64,000 bases of DNA, taken from assembly GCF_033095785.1 (NCBI RefSeq), contig NZ_CP137134.1:3038001-3102000 (forward strand), given 5' to 3'. A program made the position numbers and the translations under genes. This DNA comes from Nitrosospira sp. Is2. Its GTDB lineage: Bacteria > Pseudomonadota > Gammaproteobacteria > Burkholderiales > Nitrosomonadaceae. The notes beneath the pieces are model-generated. The model saw nothing but the letters and a program-made list of their open reading frames with translations. It did no database searches and had not been told where the DNA came from. Shown piece by piece: positions 44,819 through 54,142 of this stretch (position 1 is its first letter; every line of letters begins with the position of its first letter).

Positions 44819-45829
44819 ATGGATGTGTATCGACGTAATCTCATGAAAGGCGCATTGATGGGAAGCACGCTGCTGACGCTGGGCATCTCGCCGATAACAA
44901 CGGCGGCCGCTCCCTCGGGCAAGCCGGGAAGACTGCGACTGTTGCTTGGGAGCGGGGCGGCTGACGCCGAATTCGCAGCTGGAGCTCGCACCGCCTTTGC
45001 CGCGAACGCCCGCCGAGCCGCTACAGGGCACGATGCCACTTCCGCAACCGATGCAAGAGGCGCACAAAGTGGGCTGGAGGTGATGAAGCTTAACGACGGA
45101 TTGCTGAACGAATACGAGAAAGTTGCCTACTTGCTTGAGACGTTCCGCGATACCCGATGGATCGCAGTCATGGATGATGGCAGCGCCGCGGTCTTCACCG
45201 AACTGGTGCGTAACGCGGGCGGCGGTTTGGTTTCGTTGGGTTCTCATGCTTCTTCGGGCGAGGCTTTGGTACGTGGGAGCGCGGCGCGCGTTTCCGGACT
45301 CAGGCACGTTTGGGCCGCCGCATCCCCTTCGCATGCCGCAGGCGGCATCCTCGCCGCGCGGCTCGTCCAAAGCCAGCGCAGCTTTTCCATCGTGGAGAAT
45401 TTCTTTTCCACTCAGGGGGCGGAAGAGCGGGGCACGGTCAATAAATTTCCTCCCGGGTTTCTAGCCTGGCGACTCGAGGGCGCCGCATCCGGACACGACC
45501 CGGCCTATCTTTGTTGCGCTGGCGTGTCGCCAACGGATGGCTGCCAATTGCTGGGCTGGGACACGACCCCTGCATGGATTCCGGTTAATCAGGAACCAGG
45601 GCTCGAAACAGCAGCCTCCGGAAAGCGAAGGAGCGCCTTCGAGAACGATGAGCCGCATGCCAGCGGGTGGGTGGAAGCGGTAGGGTATGCAGTAGTGGCT
45701 GCCGCGCTAGGCGCCGAAGCGGGTCATGAATCCTGCTCCGCGCGCGCCCATGTATACCAATCAGGCGGAGTCAAGCGTGGCAGGCCCGACAAGGCAGGCC
45801 GGTTCACCTCATTCGTAATAGACATTTAG
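44819..45829 (+). CDS. Exported protein in PchX position, unknown
   Basis: 336 aa. N-terminus MDVYRRNLMKGALMGSTLLT has paired Arg and a hydrophobic stretch, resembling a Tat signal, and ends with TTAAAP. The mature part is rich in Ala and Gly, with motifs RWIAVMDDGSAAVFTELVRN and FSIVENFFSTQG. No domain recognised. Its place between cytochrome and flavoprotein equals that of pchX in Pseudomonas. A role in assembling or exporting the dehydrogenase is inferred. Confidence 0.7.
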   Translation: MDVYRRNLMKGALMGSTLLTLGISPITTAAAPSGKPGRLRLLLGSGAADAEFAAGARTAFAANARRAATGHDATSATDARGAQSGLEVMKLNDGLLNEYEKVAYLLETFRDTRWIAVMDDGSAAVFTELVRNAGGGLVSLGSHASSGEALVRGSAARVSGLRHVWAAASPSHAAGGILAARLVQSQRSFSIVENFFSTQGAEERGTVNKFPPGFLAWRLEGAASGHDPAYLCCAGVSPTDGCQLLGWDTTPAWIPVNQEPGLETAASGKRRSAFENDEPHASGWVEAVGYAVVAAALGAEAGHESCSARAHVYQSGGVKRGRPDKAGRFTSFVIDI

Positions 45830-45844
45830 CCAGGGGAGCAAATA

Positions 45845-47392
45845 ATGGCCAGTAAATATATTGCGTTGCCCCACGGCGTGTCCGAACAGACTTTCGATGC
45901 CGCCATCAGCGCCTTTCGCGCCGTACTGGGAGATTCTGCTGTGCTCGTATCCGCTGAGCTACTCGCCCCCTACATCAAAACCATGATGCCGGTCCCGGAC
46001 TCGCGGCACACTCCTTCTGCGGCAATAATGGCCACAACGGTGGAGCAGATCCAGAAGATCGTGGGCATTTGCAACAAGTACAAAGTACCTGTCTGGCCCA
46101 TCTCAACCGGCAAGAACTTGGGTTACGGTTCAGCGGCACCGGCCGAACGCGGACAGGTGGTGCTTGATCTCAAGCGCATGAATCGTATTCTTGAAGTCGA
46201 CAAGGACCTGGCCTATGCCCTGGTTGAACCGGGCGTCACTTATAAACAGCTCTACGACTATATCGCCGAGCACAAGCTGGGCTTATGGCTTTCCATGCCA
46301 GCGCCCTCGGCCATTGCCGGTCCGGTAGGCAATACGCTGGACCGGGGAGTCGGATATACCCCCTATGGAGAGCATTTCATGTTTGCCTGCGGAATGGAGG
46401 TAGTGCTGGCGAATGGCGAAGTGTTGCGTACCGGGATGGGCTCGCTGCCAAACTCAAATACCTGGCAGGTTTTCAAATGGGGATACGGTCCCTATCTTGA
46501 TGGAATTTTTACCCAGTCCAACTATGGAATCGTCACCAAATTCGGTTTCTGGCTCATGCCCGCGCCGCCGGTTTTCAAGCCGTTCGTCGTTCAGTACCAG
46601 GATGAGCAGGATATCGTGGAGATTGTGGAAACAATTCGTCCGCTGCGTATCAATGGTGTTATTCCCAATGCTGTGGTCATCGCCCATGCATTGTACGAAG
46701 CCCCGACCAAAGCGCGGCGCGGCGACTATGTAACCCGACCTGGAGCGATCCCGGATGAAGCTGTTCGTAAAATTACGAAAGATCACAATCTTGGAATCTG
46801 GAACGTCTATGCGGCCCTCTATGGGACACAGGAACAGATTGACGTGAACTGGAAGATCGTAACACAGGCGTTTGGCAAATCCGGCAAGGCGAAGATATTG
46901 ACTGAGAAGGAAGCGGCAGGCGACGCCGCGTTTGAATACCGGGCCAAGCTCATGAGCGGAGAAATGACGCTCAAGGAATTTTCCCTCTACAACTGGCGCG
47001 GCGGCGGCGGCTCAATGTGGTTCGCGCCCGTATCGCAGGCTCGCGGGAGCGAGACGCTCAAACAGATGACTCTGACCAAACAAATTCTTGCCAAGCATGG
47101 GCTGGATTATTCCGGGGAATTCATTGTCGGCATGCGCGACATGCATCATGTCGTCGATGTCTTGTACGACAAGGCAAACCCGGAGCAGATGAAGGCAGCG
47201 CACGAGTGCTTCGATGAGCTGCTGACGACGTTTTCGGCACAGGGATATGGAATCTACCGCGTCAACACGGCATTCATGGATAAGGTGGCCGATACATACG
47301 GCCCGGTGCAGCGCAACGTCAACAAAATTCTAAAGAAAGCGCTTGATCCAAACGGGATTCTTGCGCCGGGCAAATCGGGCATCCGGCTTTAG
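45845..47392 (+). CDS. FAD-linked oxidase of the vanillyl-alcohol oxidase family, 4-cresol dehydrogenase type
   Basis: 515 aa flavoprotein that oxidises para-alkylphenols. FAD-binding PCMH domain: VWPISTGKNLGYGSAAPAER, GQVVLDLKRMNRILEVDKDL, YALVEPGVTYKQLYDYIAEH, SNYGIVTKFGFWLMPAPPVF. C-terminal oxidase domain with FSLYNWRGGGGSMWFAPVSQ, where the conserved Tyr of PchF-type enzymes lies, and a Gly-rich stretch. It ends DPNGILAPGKSGIR. No signal peptide, as for PchF. AGGGGAGC lies before the ATG. It probably passes electrons to the cytochrome at 44453. The exact phenol is not predictable. Confidence 0.9.
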   Translation: MASKYIALPHGVSEQTFDAAISAFRAVLGDSAVLVSAELLAPYIKTMMPVPDSRHTPSAAIMATTVEQIQKIVGICNKYKVPVWPISTGKNLGYGSAAPAERGQVVLDLKRMNRILEVDKDLAYALVEPGVTYKQLYDYIAEHKLGLWLSMPAPSAIAGPVGNTLDRGVGYTPYGEHFMFACGMEVVLANGEVLRTGMGSLPNSNTWQVFKWGYGPYLDGIFTQSNYGIVTKFGFWLMPAPPVFKPFVVQYQDEQDIVEIVETIRPLRINGVIPNAVVIAHALYEAPTKARRGDYVTRPGAIPDEAVRKITKDHNLGIWNVYAALYGTQEQIDVNWKIVTQAFGKSGKAKILTEKEAAGDAAFEYRAKLMSGEMTLKEFSLYNWRGGGGSMWFAPVSQARGSETLKQMTLTKQILAKHGLDYSGEFIVGMRDMHHVVDVLYDKANPEQMKAAHECFDELLTTFSAQGYGIYRVNTAFMDKVADTYGPVQRNVNKILKKALDPNGILAPGKSGIRL

Positions 47393-47471
47393 CCGAGCCG
47401 CATGCGGATTGTCCCATGCTGCCTAAAATCTTTTTCGAAGTTAACCGAATGAGGCATATCGGAGACCAGGG

Positions 47472-48590
47472 ATGAGAGAGATCACGGGGGCAACGATACG
47501 TCAGAAGGGCGGCCCTTTCCGGGTCGAGAAACTGTTCCTGGATGAGCCGAGGCCGGACGAGGTGCTGGTGCGGGTAGTGGCGACGGGCATGTGCCATACC
47601 GATATGGTTGCGCGCGACCAGCTCTACGATGTGCCGCTACCGATCGTGCTCGGGCATGAAGGCGCGGGCGTGGTTGAAGAGGTGGGCGGCAGTGTGAAAA
47701 AGGTCAAGGCAGGAGACCACGTGGTGCTGACCTATATGTGGTGCGGGCACTGCAAACCCTGCCTGCGGGGAGACCTAACCTATTGTGAGAATTTTTACCC
47801 GCTCAATTTTGGCGGCGCGCGGGAGGACGGGAGCACAGCCACTTGCGAAGCTGGGGGAAGGCCAATTCACGACCATTTCTTCGGGCAATCGTCTTTCGGG
47901 ACCTTGGCGCTGGTGCACGAGCGGAACGTCATCAGGGTGCCGCGCGATGCGCCCCTCGAGTTGCTGGGTCCGCTGGGCTGCGGCATCCAGACCGGGGCCG
48001 GAGCGGTCATCAACGCGCTTAAAGTCGCGCCCGGCAGCAGTTTCGCAACCTTCGGCGGTGGGGCGGTTGGATTGAGCGCAGTCATGGCGGCACATGTGGC
48101 GGGTGCAACGACAATTATTGTCTCCGACGTAGTTCCGTCCCGCCTGGAGCTTGCGAAGGAACTCGGCGCCACTCATACCGTGAACAGCCGCGAAACTGAC
48201 CCGGTAACAGCGGTGCGTGAAATTACGGACGGAGGGGCCGATTTCACGCTCGAGTCGAGCGGCAGGCCCGCAATTCTTCGCCAGGCGATTGATGCGCTAT
48301 CGATCGGCGGGACCTGCGGCATAGTTGGCGCGCCCGCCCTGGGCACCGAGGCGAGTTTCGACGTCAATGATGTGATGACGGCTGGCAAGCGCATCATTGG
48401 CATTATAGAAGGTGAAAGCAAGCCGGATCTTTTCATTCCGGCGTTGGTCGAGCTTTATATGCAGGGAAGGTTTCCTTTCGACAAGCTGGTGAAATTCTAT
48501 ACGCTCGACCAGATCAACCAGGCAGCAGAAGACAGCGAGAAGGGCGTCACTATCAAGCCTGTCATCCGTCTGGCCGCCAGTGAGGGATGA
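47472..48590 (+). CDS. Zinc-dependent alcohol dehydrogenase, aryl-alcohol type
   Basis: 372 aa MDR-family enzyme. Catalytic zinc ligands in TGMCHTDMVA and GHEGAGVVEEVG; structural zinc cysteines in MWCGHCKPCLRGDLTYCENF; Rossmann motif GGGAVGLSAVMAA; PLGCGIQTGAGAVIN is typical of benzyl-alcohol dehydrogenases (XylB/AreB group). Follows the flavoprotein gene by 80 bases. Likely oxidises the hydroxybenzyl alcohol formed upstream. Ends four bases past the next open frame's formal start but well before the dioxygenase ATG. Confidence 0.9.
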   Translation: MREITGATIRQKGGPFRVEKLFLDEPRPDEVLVRVVATGMCHTDMVARDQLYDVPLPIVLGHEGAGVVEEVGGSVKKVKAGDHVVLTYMWCGHCKPCLRGDLTYCENFYPLNFGGAREDGSTATCEAGGRPIHDHFFGQSSFGTLALVHERNVIRVPRDAPLELLGPLGCGIQTGAGAVINALKVAPGSSFATFGGGAVGLSAVMAAHVAGATTIIVSDVVPSRLELAKELGATHTVNSRETDPVTAVREITDGGADFTLESSGRPAILRQAIDALSIGGTCGIVGAPALGTEASFDVNDVMTAGKRIIGIIEGESKPDLFIPALVELYMQGRFPFDKLVKFYTLDQINQAAEDSEKGVTIKPVIRLAASEG

Positions 48591-48652
48591 TTCAGCATGC
48601 GGGCCTCCCATCAGGAGTATGCCAATTTAATCAGATATCCTTGAGGAATATT

Positions 48653-49330
48653 ATGAAGTTTGACACGCCAACGCCAAGGCGGACAACACCTGGTCGGCGC
48701 ACCGTTCTGAAAGCCTCAGCAGCTCTACTCGCTGCCGGTATGCTCGCCCCCATAAGTTCTGTTCTTGCCCAGATGACGCTAAGGCGGACACAAGACCAGA
48801 TCCTGGGTCCATTTTATCCTATCATGAGCAAGCCCAATCGCAGCGGGGACCTAACCCGGGTCCCGGGAGGCTCGGAACGCGCCAAGGGAGAGCTTCTCAT
48901 TGTCAGGGGCCGCGTGATCGACCCCCACGGGAGACCGGTTGCGGGAGCCGATGTCGAAATCTGGCAGGCCAATTCCGCAGGACGCTACGCTCATCCTGAT
49001 GACACGAACCCAGCGCCGCTCGATCCCAACTTTGAGGGTTTCGGGGCAGTCACTACCGGCGCCGATGGCCGCTATCAGTTCAAAACTATAAAGCCGCTTC
49101 ATTACCCCGCTGCACCAGGCATGATTCGGCCAGCTCATATTCACTTCGATGTGAGAGGCAAACGCGACGAGTTGATTTCGCAGATGTATTTCGAGGGAGA
49201 TCCGTATATCTCAAAGGACCGATTTCTGCAGAGCGTCCTTAATCCGGAAGCACTGACTGTAAAGCTGAGCCCGTCCCGGGAGGACCCCGATTTCATGGTC
49301 GCGGAATTCGATATCGTATTCCGAGGTTAG
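48653..49330 (+). CDS. Exported intradiol ring-cleavage dioxygenase-like protein
   Basis: 225 aa from ATG 48653 (AGGAATATT upstream). The N-terminus has a twin-arginine (GRRTVLKASAALLAAGML) with cleavage near VLAQM. The dioxygenase core follows: QILGPFYPIMSKPN, GRPVAGADVEIWQANSAGRY with first Tyr ligand, FKTIKPLHYPAAPG with second Tyr, and RPAHIHFDV with the two His ligands for Fe(III). Export is unusual for protocatechuate or catechol dioxygenases, but exported intradiol-like proteins are known. Could open the ring of a product of the upstream enzymes; that is inference. Confidence 0.85.
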   Translation: MKFDTPTPRRTTPGRRTVLKASAALLAAGMLAPISSVLAQMTLRRTQDQILGPFYPIMSKPNRSGDLTRVPGGSERAKGELLIVRGRVIDPHGRPVAGADVEIWQANSAGRYAHPDDTNPAPLDPNFEGFGAVTTGADGRYQFKTIKPLHYPAAPGMIRPAHIHFDVRGKRDELISQMYFEGDPYISKDRFLQSVLNPEALTVKLSPSREDPDFMVAEFDIVFRG

Positions 49331-49445
49331 CCAGTCTTCGCACTTTTAGAAATGTCGTCTACGTTCATGGTTCCTCTAGTGTGGCGATTAAGATGTGTGT
49401 TGGCAGGCTGTGTCAGCCGGAACTTACTGGATCTATCAGACTCTC

Positions 49446-49871
49446 TTATAGTCCACTCAGCGCCTCAGGCATGCTGGCTTCTGCGGAGGCATGGTTTTCT
49501 TTGAGCCTTCCAGCGATCTGCCGGTGCATCGCGGCGGCCTGCAGATTTTTCCTGACAGACTTCTCGTAATTGCGGATTAATGCATGTGTATGCGATTGCA
49601 GATCCTGAGCCCGCCTGCCATAAAGATAGCTTTTATCCTCATAGTGTTCGAGCAGCTCCTTTTTTTCCGCTACCTTTGCCTGCAATTCTGTTGCGGCGTC
49701 TTCATATAGCTTTGCCAAGGCGTCATGATCGCCTTGCGTAGTCGCCCCCTCGGCTGCCACACGGATCACGGCAGCCTCAACAGGCTCGGATGCCATCACA
49801 AAAGGACTCAGCGAAGCGAGCAGGCCTGCCATTGATAACGCTGCCATAAGATTCGCTAAATTTTTTTTCAT
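49446..49871 (-). CDS. Periplasmic helical protein, unknown
   Basis: 141 aa. Signal peptide MKKNLANLMAALSMAGLLAS and cut after VMAS. The mature chain is a helical, coiled-coil-type protein (TELQAKVAEKKELLEHYEDK, LIRNYEKSVRKNLQAAAM). No family recognised. It converges with the dioxygenase gene. Confidence 0.68.
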   Translation of the reverse strand: MKKNLANLMAALSMAGLLASLSPFVMASEPVEAAVIRVAAEGATTQGDHDALAKLYEDAATELQAKVAEKKELLEHYEDKSYLYGRRAQDLQSHTHALIRNYEKSVRKNLQAAAMHRQIAGRLKENHASAEASMPEALSGL

Positions 49872-50284
49872 GATTGCAATGATTCAAAGGGGATAGGTAG
49901 TTTCATCCTAATCCAGCTAATGGAATCAGTATATTGGGGAAACCTTGGTTTTTGCTAGGGAAAACTATTAGGAATAAAAACATAACAATGTGCTGCCTAC
50001 GTAAACCTGATTTGCACTGTCCACATAAGTACAGCTTAGCAAAGGTTCTTTACTTTGTCCACTTATATATGCCGAAAGTATCAAACCTTGTGACTCATAC
50101 CCGTAAATTGGTTTTTGTCCCTTGTATTTATCTGACGCCTTGGCCTTAGCGACCACTTCTCCGCAGGCAATAAAAAACCGCCGAAGCGGGTTGATCAGGG
50201 AAAGCCACAGCACTGGTGCTTTCTCAAGCGCTAGCAGAGATCAGCCAAGCAAGGGAACCGGGGGAGAAAGTACAGGCCTGCTGC
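49872..50284. other. Intergenic stretch at the island's left side
   Basis: About 410 bases; holds only the terminator hairpin for the minus strand. Confidence 0.4.
50170..50192 (-). terminator. Terminator behind the integrase relic
   Basis: On the complement: AACCCGC-TTCG-GCGG then TTTTTT. The stem is shorter (4 bp plus mismatch) than the almost identical hairpin at 26299. Confidence 0.6.
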
Positions 50285-50557
50285 CTAAATCCCATTCCAG
50301 ATCAGTTGCCTTCGTGCCCATCTCCACCAAGTAACCGTTTTTACGGAGCGATCTACCAATTCGGCCAGTGTATGGCGTTTCGCCTCGGAAGTTTTAAAGT
50401 GGCGGCTACTGCGAATTGCCGATTCGGTATCCTGTGCCCATTTCCTGGTATCCGTCAGCCGCTCGAAGTTCGTGAATTGAATAGGGAAACCTTTTAGTCT
50501 CACCTTTACCCGGTACGCAGTCCTGCCGTTCCCCGAAATACATTTCTCAATATTTGC
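50285..50557 (-). pseudogene. Phage-type integrase, N-terminal remnant
   Basis: The complement encodes ANIEKCISGNGRTAYRVKVR, then GFPIQFTNFERLTDTRKWAQ and AIRSSRHFKTSEAKRHTLAEL. This is the arm-type DNA-binding and N-terminal SAM-like part of a tyrosine recombinase. An ATGG-GCAAAT sequence shows one extra G right after the expected start codon. The catalytic domain is absent. The remnant is therefore dead on both ends. It marks the left part of the defence island. Confidence 0.72.
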
Positions 50558-50617
50558 CCATTGCTGCCCCGCTAAGAAATATCCCAAACACCATCCGAAG
50601 CCAATAACTAGCAACAA

Positions 50618-51376
50618 GGGATATTAAATCCCTCGAGTGCTTCGTAAAATATTCAGTGATAGCAATGATAAATAACGTGGCAGATGCGGTAATGGGGCAT
50701 TCATGGGGCTATTCTAAAAAAAGATTTTTACCGCTGTTAAATAAGCAGAAGTTACGGTTACCGTTATCTTTCACGGGCATGGCGGTAACAAAAATGATCC
50801 TTTTCTCATATAACCCTGCTTCAGCCAAGTACGTTGCGGCCGTTACCGGATATGTTCAAGTCAATAGCACTTTCTACAGGACTATTACTGCCGCTCGAAG
50901 TACATCCGAAGAAGGTGGATTGGGAGCAGCGTATTTGTCATGAGTATGCAAAAATAAAAGATTTTTGTATTGTGTTTGGCGGGTAGCAGAAAATTTAAAG
51001 ACTTTCATAAAGCCAAGATTTGTTCGGGGAGAATAGGCGGCTTTCAAGCAATAACTGATGGCAAACATCAAAAAAACAGTTAGAAAAATATCGCTATGAA
51101 TAATAGGATGCCGGATTGCCGCAGAGATAAACCGACTGTTGTAAGAATCGCCAGTGTAGCGAATTAGGATTCCATCTTCCGAAGCTCGGTATGTTTCTTA
51201 AGTTCGATGGAGACCGTGGTGACAATTCCTTGAGGAGGTAATGGGTGAGAAGGCAAAATGGAAGATCTGAGTTTGTTGATCGCTTACCCCATAGAGATGG
51301 AAGCGAAGTCCAGAGGCCGAGTTGTGGTTGGGGAGAAACGGTCGCCTTGTAAAAAAAAGACAAAGAGGACGTTAAG
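50618..51376. other. Intergenic stretch upstream of the TIR gene
   Basis: About 760 bases. Frames at 50656 (95 codons) and 51258 (74 codons) lack homologues; not accepted. A GAGGAGG at about 51233 leads only to a very short frame. Confidence 0.4.
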
Positions 51377-52818
51377 GTGTGCAATCCAAAGCTCTTCATT
51401 TCCTATAGTTGGACGAGCCAAGATCATGAAGCTTGGGTCGTTCAGCTTGCTACTGATTTGCGAGAGTCTGGTATCGATGTGATCCTCGACAAGTGGGATC
51501 TCAAAGAAGGCCACGACGCCCATGTCTTCATGGAACGTATGGTTTCCGACCCAGAAATAAAAAAGGTGGCACTCATCTGTGACAAGGTTTATGTTCAGAA
51601 GGCCGATGGCAGAAGCGGTGGAGTCGGAACCGAAACCCAGATCATCTCACCGGAAATCTATAGTAGCCAAGCGCAAGATAAATTTGTCGCAGTCGTCAAG
51701 GAGCGAGATGACGAAGGAAAGGCATGTCTCCCAGCCTATTACCGTTCTCGCATTTACATCGACTTCAGTGATGCTGGTACCGCGGGCGAAAACTTTGAGA
51801 AGCTGATTCGCTGGGTGTATGAGCAACCGCTTTACAGAAAGCCTGGTCTCGGTCAAAAACCAGGTTTTCTCTCTGAGGAACAGCGACAGGTTTCATTAGG
51901 TACTTCGTCGCGTCAGAAGCGTGCACTTGACGCAATCAAAAACGGGCGTGGCAACTCCGACGCCGTAACGATCGAGTATCTGACAACGCTTGCGAACGAG
52001 TTAGAGAAATTCCGAACGACGCATCAATTGATCCGTTTGACGACGAGGTAATTCAAAACATTGAGACATTCTTACCGTATAGAAACGAAGCTATTGAGTT
52101 ATTCGTGAATATTGCTCTATACCGAGATTCATACGAAACTCGTACAGCGATTCACCGCTTCTTTGAACGCCTCATTCCCTACCTCGAGCAGCAGCAGAAC
52201 GCTGGCTGCTATAGAGAATGGGATGTTGATAATTTCAAATTTATTGTTCACGAACTATTCCTCTACGCCTTAGCAACATTAATTCGAGCTGAAAGATTCG
52301 AATCTGCGAACTTTCTCCTGGCAAACGGATACTACGTATCCGGCTACTCAAAGTACAGCAAGGAGCCGATGGTCCCGTTTGAGGTCTTCGGTCAACACGT
52401 GAAATCGCTCGAGTATAGAAACAATAGACTCGGTCTACGCCGACTATCTCTTCGAGCCGACCTACTCGAACAACGCTCTAAAGGATCGGGAGTCGAGTTC
52501 CGGTATCTAATGCAGGCGGACTTTATTCTCTTCATGCGTGGCAACATTGACAGGCCAAATGATCAGTGGCATTGGTGGCCAGAAACTCTCTTGTATGTAG
52601 CCAGTCAGCACCCCGGACCATTTGAAGTATTCGCACGCTCCAGGTCAGGAATTTATTTCGAAAAAGTAAAGATTCTCTTAGGAGTGGAGTCCAAGGATGC
52701 TCTTTTGCCGCTTTTGGAAGGATTCCGTACAGAACGTCAACGCATCCCTAGATGGGAGGGCACATCCTTTGGTCCTTCTGGACTCCTTGGATTTAACGAA
52801 ATCGCCACGACACCATGA
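51377..52818 (+). pseudogene. TIR/SEFIR-domain defence-type protein, interrupted by a +1 frameshift
   Basis: Starts at GTG 51377 behind GAGG. The N-terminal 150 residues are a TIR/SEFIR domain: PKLFISYSWTSQDHEAWVVQ, SGIDVILDKWDLKEGHDAHV with FMERM after it (Glu53 a candidate catalytic residue), and a conserved VGTETQIISPEIY. The frame ends at 52051, but the neighbouring frame continues from about 52025 as IDPFDDEVIQNIETFLPYRN and runs to 52818 as a helical C-terminal domain. Joined, this is a protein of about 480 aa. Either a real mutation, a sequencing error, or less likely programmed slippage. TIR domains in such genes usually hydrolyse NAD+ in defence. Confidence 0.75.
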
Positions 52819-53044
52819 ATAATGCCGAGTCTAACGCTGCAGTCATTGAACGTGACGAAAGATGCCGGCTGAGTGCTTGAGCCTAAGCGCCTGGTTTCCC
52901 CACAATAGCTAGGCCGATTTAAATCCCATACGAACTTCCTGTATCGCATGATATAAGGTGTCCCCCTTCCGTTTACTTTAACAAGCTAAACAGAGCTTTA
53001 ATATTATTTGTAATTAAACGTATTTATCCTACTAAACGGCCCAA

Positions 53045-54142
53045 ATGGATCTTCTAGAAGAACTAAAAGCTCGAGTTAAAGAATTCAGAACCGATGGGTA
53101 TCCAATGTCCATCGGGGAAATCGTAAATCTCTACGAGAACGACGAAATGGTCATCAACCCAAACTTCCAAAGATTTTTTCGATGGACTCAGGGGCAAAAG
53201 TCGCGTTTGGTGGAATCGTTTCTGTTGGGCATTCCCACACCCGCAATTTTCGTCTATCAGAGGAGCGACGGTGTTTGGGAGTTGGTTGATGGCTTACAAA
53301 GAATATCCACCATTCTTGAATTTGTTGGAAAGCTAAAAGGTACTCAAGGGGCGGTATTGCCACCGCTCAAATTGATTGGAACAAAACTACTTCCTAGCCT
53401 CGACGGTATCACTTGGGAGGAATCAAGCCAAAACACAAAGCCGCTTCCAAAATCGCTTCAGCTTGATTTCAAGCGTTCGAAAATCAAGGTTGAAATTATC
53501 CAGAAGGAGTCAGATGCGAACGCTAAATTTGAGGTGTTTCAACGGTTGAATACGGGTGGAACATTTTTGTCAGAGCAAGAGGTAAGAAACTGCCTGCTGG
53601 TGATGTTGAATTCGGCGGCATTTGAATGGCTGGAAGCGGTTAGCCACTTCGATAAATTTGAAGAATGTCTTTCACTAACCGACCGGGCTCTTGATGAGCG
53701 CTACGATGTGGAACTGGCCTTAAAGTTCTTTGCTTTGTCCCGGAGCGAGTTAGGCGGCAGGGATGTTTCTGATTACTTGACGGAGAGCATTGAAAAACTT
53801 TTCGTCGAGCAGAACATTGCGACAAGCGATGAAAAAATACGTTTTGAAAAGCTTTTTACCCTGTTATTTAACGCAACTGGCGAATCCACATTCCGTAAAT
53901 ATAACGGCCTGAGGTTCCAAGGTCGCTTTCTCGATTCTGCGTTTGAGCCCATTGCGGTTGGTCTAGGTTTTAACCTGGATAGCTACAATGAGAACGACGA
54001 TAATGACATTGCGCTTGTTAGGGAGAAAATCAAAGAGATGTGGTCTATGCCATTGTTATTGAATAACGTTGGTTCCGGATCAAACGCTAAAATACGGATT
54101 CCTCGTTTAGTTGAGCTCGGACGAAAGCACTTCAAAAAATGA
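53045..54142 (+). CDS. DUF262-domain protein (GmrS/ParB-like NTP-using fold)
   Basis: 365 aa. N-terminal DUF262: YPMSIGEIVNLYENDE, NPNFQRFFRWTQGQKSRLVE and the active-site motif VDGLQRISTI (Asp82, Gln85, Arg86), then FQRLNTGGTFLSEQEVRNCL. No DUF1524 nuclease domain follows, so it differs from GmrSD. The next gene starts inside its stop (ATGA), encoding a HEPN protein. DUF262 proteins are DNA-modification-sensing or nucleotide-hydrolysing parts of defence systems. Confidence 0.87.
   Translation: MDLLEELKARVKEFRTDGYPMSIGEIVNLYENDEMVINPNFQRFFRWTQGQKSRLVESFLLGIPTPAIFVYQRSDGVWELVDGLQRISTILEFVGKLKGTQGAVLPPLKLIGTKLLPSLDGITWEESSQNTKPLPKSLQLDFKRSKIKVEIIQKESDANAKFEVFQRLNTGGTFLSEQEVRNCLLVMLNSAAFEWLEAVSHFDKFEECLSLTDRALDERYDVELALKFFALSRSELGGRDVSDYLTESIEKLFVEQNIATSDEKIRFEKLFTLLFNATGESTFRKYNGLRFQGRFLDSAFEPIAVGLGFNLDSYNENDDNDIALVREKIKEMWSMPLLLNNVGSGSNAKIRIPRLVELGRKHFKK

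Noticed and set aside
50656..50943. 95-codon frame upstream of the TIR gene
   Set aside because: No homologue or ribosome site; an unsupported start inside decayed island DNA.
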